64,000 nt of DNA from Streptomyces globisporus (lineage in GTDB: Bacteria; Actinomycetota; Actinomycetes; Streptomycetales; Streptomycetaceae). Location of the stretch: positions 744,001-808,000 of the forward strand of contig BMTG01000001.1 of NCBI GenBank assembly GCA_014649555.1, written 5' to 3'. Below are positions 60,994 through 64,000 of this stretch, in pieces (the stretch's first letter is position 1; each line of letters opens with the position of its first letter). Both the position numbers and the translations under genes were made by a program. Below the pieces are notes generated by a model. The model saw only the letters and a list, made by a program, of their open reading frames with translations, did no database searches and was not told where the DNA came from.

Positions 60994-63258
60994 TCACTTC
61001 CTGGTTCGCAGGGCCGAATATGCCTCTTCACGGCCGGTGATGTAGCTCTGCTTCGCCTCGCCCTTGGCGTTCTCCGCGGCGTCGGTGCCCTTGGCCTCCC
61101 GGGTATCGGCCCAGGAGTCGATCAGGTTGTTCGTCCCGGCTATGCCACCCGCCGTCTCCTTGCTGACGCCTTCGCGCGCGACGTCCTCCTGCTCGGTGAT
61201 GACGTCCTTGGACCACTCATATGTGGCGGCGTCCACAGCGCGTTGTGCGATGTCTCCGACCTGGGGGATCATGTTGGCCGCCGCTCCGAACCCGTGATAG
61301 CCGTAACGGGCCTGGTCGTTGATCTTCCCGACCTCGGCGTCCCTGACATCGAGCACCATGTCCGTGCCGATGGCGTTCATGCCGCCGAATGCTTCGCCCA
61401 CGTGCCGCGCCTTGACATCCCAGTTGGTCACGTTCTCCGTCAGGCTGCTCTGGGGCACCTGCCGACCGGCGTCCAGGTACTCCACGGCGTAGCGGCGCTG
61501 CCCCTCGTACAGGGCGTCGTAGACACGTACGGGCTCGCCGTCGGCGTTCTCTCCGATCACCCCGTCGGACACCCCGCGCATCACCCGCAGCAGGCTCTCC
61601 TTGCTGTTCGTGATGGAGGCGCTGTCGCCCGATCCGGTGGGGCGGTCCTGGCCCACCGGGCTGTCCGGCGCATAGCCGCCCAGAATGGCATGTGTGTCCG
61701 CCGTGTAGTCGTTCAGCGCACGGCCGAGCGGCGCCTTGAGGGCTTCGGGAACGCTGTCGCCCTTCGCCCCCTGGTCCAGCGTCGCGATGATCCCCTGCAT
61801 CATCCGGGCCTGGCCCTCGCTGTGCGGCCCCGGCTTGCCCAGCGGCGTACCGGGCTGTTCGCCCGTCGTCCCCGCCTCGAGTGCGAGGCCCAGGCCATGG
61901 CGGCTGAGCGGATCATCGGTGGTGATCACCCTGGGTCCGGCCGCGACGTGCTGCTGAGGCCACTCCCGCGCACCGTCCCCGTTGCCGATCAGGTAGTCGA
62001 GGTGCGCCTGCCCGTTGCCCACGTCGGGATTGAAGAAGGCGGTCGAAGCGTCGGGGTTCTTGCTCATTACACCGAGCAGGCTGTCGAGCGCGTCGGCCCG
62101 GCCCTCGCGGTGGTTGCCGCCCCACTGCTGGAAGATGGCGCTGTTGTCCTTCTCCGCGGCGATCATGTCGTCGCCCAGCCGGTTGAGGAACTGGTCGTCG
62201 AACGGCACGTCGGCGTGCGTCATCATCTCGACGAACGGTCGGTAGCCATAGAGCGGGTTGGTCTTCGAGTCGAAGTTCTTGGCCCCGGACTCCTTGAGGC
62301 CGTCCGTGAACTTCTTGTAGAACGCGCCGTCGCCGCTGTTGATCCATGCCTGGTACTTCGCCGAGCCGGGCCCGGCGTCCGCCATCGAACCCGGCACCTG
62401 GGTGGCCGTCACCACCGTGTTCGCCAGTCCGCCCATGAGCCTCGTGGACTGGGCCCCGGAGGCTCCGCCCTCCTGCTGCCGGTCCGAGAGGACATCGCTC
62501 AGCCTGATGGTGTCCTCGGGGCCCAGCTTCGTCAGCAGAGACTGGCTGAACGCCTTGTCACCGGCGTTGTCCCGCATCGAACGCTCGAACTCGGCAAGGT
62601 CTGCGGCGGAGACCTTCTTGCCGTCGATCAGGCGCTCGGCGATCTCCTCGGTGTTCCGCGCCTCGTACTCCTCGATGTCACCGACGGGCTTCCCGTTGAA
62701 TCCGTTCGTCGTGCCGTCGGTGACGTCCGAGTCCTGCACGACCGCTTTCAGGGCTATCTCCACACCGGTGTCCGCGTCCGACGTCGCAGCGACCAGGCGG
62801 TCGATCTCCTGCTGCCAGGACGTCACCGCTTCCCGCACCGACTTCTGGTAGTCCGGGTCGTGGTGGTACGCGGACCGGGCGCCCTCGCTCAAGGTCTCCG
62901 TGTCGAAGGTGACCCTGCCGGCCTCTGACACTTTCATGCCGGCCTTCACGGCACCGCTCCTCGCGGTCTGCAGCTTGCCCTTGAGCTCGGTGAACTGCGT
63001 GTGCGCGTCCCGGAGCAGAGAAGCGACCGCCTTCGCTTCGGCCTGGGCCGCCTTGTACTCGTTGAGCGTGATACCGAACGACGCGTTGGCGGCGCTCGCG
63101 CTCAGTCCGACCCAGGCCGACCCCAGCGTGATGCCGTGGACGTCCTTCTCGTACTGCTTCTCGCGCTTGTTGAACTCTCCCGCCATGTCCGTCCACTTGT
63201 CCGCGGCCTTGGTCAGGCAGGACAGGTCCGTCGTCATGATCTCGTGGTAGCTGGGCAT
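60994..63258 (-). CDS. large WXG100-like protein (probable type VII-associated)
   Basis: A 754-residue soluble protein. Residues 1-110 are helical and WXG100/ESX-like (LTKAADKWTDMAGEFNKREK ... GSAWVGLSASAANASFGITL), with an S-A-W-V-G turn in place of W-x-G. The remainder is a long helical body similar to the DUF6571-type actinobacterial proteins, rich in Asp/Asn loops (GNHREGRADALDSLLGVMSK). There is no signal peptide, as expected for ESX-type substrates. Its role might be a secreted structural or toxin-associated protein; no toxin domain is recognisable at the C-terminus. ATG 63258. Confidence 0.8.
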   Translation of the reverse strand: MPSYHEIMTTDLSCLTKAADKWTDMAGEFNKREKQYEKDVHGITLGSAWVGLSASAANASFGITLNEYKAAQAEAKAVASLLRDAHTQFTELKGKLQTARSGAVKAGMKVSEAGRVTFDTETLSEGARSAYHHDPDYQKSVREAVTSWQQEIDRLVAATSDADTGVEIALKAVVQDSDVTDGTTNGFNGKPVGDIEEYEARNTEEIAERLIDGKKVSAADLAEFERSMRDNAGDKAFSQSLLTKLGPEDTIRLSDVLSDRQQEGGASGAQSTRLMGGLANTVVTATQVPGSMADAGPGSAKYQAWINSGDGAFYKKFTDGLKESGAKNFDSKTNPLYGYRPFVEMMTHADVPFDDQFLNRLGDDMIAAEKDNSAIFQQWGGNHREGRADALDSLLGVMSKNPDASTAFFNPDVGNGQAHLDYLIGNGDGAREWPQQHVAAGPRVITTDDPLSRHGLGLALEAGTTGEQPGTPLGKPGPHSEGQARMMQGIIATLDQGAKGDSVPEALKAPLGRALNDYTADTHAILGGYAPDSPVGQDRPTGSGDSASITNSKESLLRVMRGVSDGVIGENADGEPVRVYDALYEGQRRYAVEYLDAGRQVPQSSLTENVTNWDVKARHVGEAFGGMNAIGTDMVLDVRDAEVGKINDQARYGYHGFGAAANMIPQVGDIAQRAVDAATYEWSKDVITEQEDVAREGVSKETAGGIAGTNNLIDSWADTREAKGTDAAENAKGEAKQSYITGREEAYSALRTRK

Positions 63259-63327
63259 GCTCTTGTCCCCGTTGTCCTCTGTGCCCGGTGAAAAGTGCCG
63301 ATCCGGTTTGCCTCGGCCGACAGCGGA

Positions 63328-63792
63328 TCAGTAGCCGTTGAAGGGCGAGGGCGGGAGCGGAGGCCCCAGCAGCTGCTGTGTCTGGAGCTCGGCGCCCCGG
63401 AAGATCGTGTTGGCTTCGCGCAGGGAACTCTTCTCCCTGCCGAGTCGGTTCATCAGGTTCCGGACCTGCTTGCCCCACGCGGCGTGCGCGTCCTTCACCG
63501 CACGCGAAGTGATCCAGCCCTCGCCGTCCTTGGCACCAAGCGCCGTGACCGCGGCCGCGTTCTCCTCGCTCGCCCAGTTACCCGACTTCTTGGTGTCCGG
63601 TTCGAGATGCTGCTCGATGGCGTTGGCCGCCGCGCGCTTCTGCGCCGGACTGGAGACCAGCCCGGGGGCCTGTCCCGGCGCGAACGGTCCGTAGACGGGG
63701 GGCGGGGAGGGATCGGCCGGGGCCTCGTTGAGCCGCATCGACGCCGGTGCGGCGCCGGCCGTCGCTGTCGGGTCACCTGGTTGGCTGCTCAT
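63328..63792 (-). CDS. small helical protein upstream of the WXG-like gene
   Basis: A 154-residue protein. A proline-rich N-terminus (PADPSPPPVYGPFAPGQAPG) is followed by two helices (AQKRAAANAIEQHLEPDTKK, AVKDAHAAWGKQVRNLMNRL) in the style of ESX-associated antiparallel helix pairs. ATG 63792 (MSSQPGDP) is chosen. It is 69 bases upstream of, and codirectional with, the large WXG-like gene, hence probably its operon partner or chaperone. The gap 63793-64000 holds the shared promoter and C-rich repeats (CCCCCG runs); CAGCGGGG/CCCCGCTG could form a weak hairpin. Confidence 0.7.
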   Translation of the reverse strand: MSSQPGDPTATAGAAPASMRLNEAPADPSPPPVYGPFAPGQAPGLVSSPAQKRAAANAIEQHLEPDTKKSGNWASEENAAAVTALGAKDGEGWITSRAVKDAHAAWGKQVRNLMNRLGREKSSLREANTIFRGAELQTQQLLGPPLPPSPFNGY

Positions 63793-64000
63793 CCGTCCCC
63801 CGGGAATCCTTGAAACTACCCACGCTTGACGTGGCCCGCTCACCCTAACAAGGGCCGTTCTCGGCCTCGCCCCATGACAGCGGGGCCGTACAGGACCCCC
63901 CGGCCCGTACGACCCCGCTGCTGTGTTTCCCCCGTGGCCCGCGCCTCCCCCGAAGCGATGGGCCTTTCCCCGTACTCCCCCGTTTTCCCCCGGGTCCCCT

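Noticed and set aside
63850-64000. Small gene or structured RNA in the C-rich right edge
   Set aside because: Only CCCCCG runs and a weak hairpin are visible; nothing supports a gene before the window ends.

Overview
The window is high-GC actinobacterial chromosome, almost certainly Streptomyces. Evidence: GTG/TTG starts are frequent, third codon positions are overwhelmingly G/C, and the gene order around hutH, a GGDEF protein, cya, birA, pccB, pccE, maf, accA, a deoR-type gene, lpdA, a purine nucleoside phosphorylase, a phosphomannomutase and deoC is the conserved Streptomyces core order, as I know it from S. coelicolor. No rRNA, tRNA, CRISPR array, integrase or replication origin was seen.

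Layout. (1) 1-5.8 kb: core genes on the left: the 5' part of metB, a membrane-anchored unknown, msrA, a TetR/hydrolase divergent pair with a clear operator, and an XRE regulator. A scar sits between the unknown gene and msrA, where a divergent MFS transporter/LysR pair has lost both 5' halves. (2) 6.0-27.4 kb: an accessory defence island made of two multi-gene antiphage modules around a small regulatory cassette. Module A (6040-18309) has three genes: a 1754-aa DEAH helicase carrying a DUF1998/MZB zinc domain and a C-terminal nuclease-like domain, a SNF2/RapA-type helicase, and a 1345-aa adenine methylase. It resembles class 1 DISARM with drmA and drmB merged into one protein and no PLD-type drmC. 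The regulatory cassette (18387-20115) holds DUF397, an XRE-DUF5753 (Scr1/WhiJ-type) regulator and a divergent HATPase, with palindromes in the divergent promoter. Module B (20201-27370) has four genes: an orphan protein with an Mrr-like D...QxK motif, an AIPR protein, an McrB GTPase with Mrr_N-like and EVE/PUA-like front domains, and McrC. (3) 27.5-64 kb: core genes again: gdhA, an RDD protein, a PAS-SpoIIE phosphatase, an L,D-transpeptidase, an LAxTG surface protein, histidine catabolism, c-di-GMP and cAMP synthesis, biotin/acyl-CoA carboxylase genes, and nucleoside salvage genes (purine nucleoside phosphorylase, phosphomannomutase, deoC) with two aldehyde dehydrogenase homologues. Then come a decayed tnpB-like gene, uridine kinase and a WXG100-like secretion-associated cluster at the right edge.

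How the genes work together. pccB, pccE and accA encode the three parts of an acyl-CoA carboxylase, and birA attaches the biotin. The nucleoside phosphorylase and deoC start regions share an identical 12-bp palindrome and look leaderless, which suggests joint control of nucleoside catabolism. In the island, the start and stop codons of neighbouring genes overlap within each module, so each is probably one operon.

Most worth pursuing: the fused, PLD-less DISARM-like cassette; the orphan nuclease candidate + AIPR + McrBC operon; and the Scr1-type cassette placed between them.
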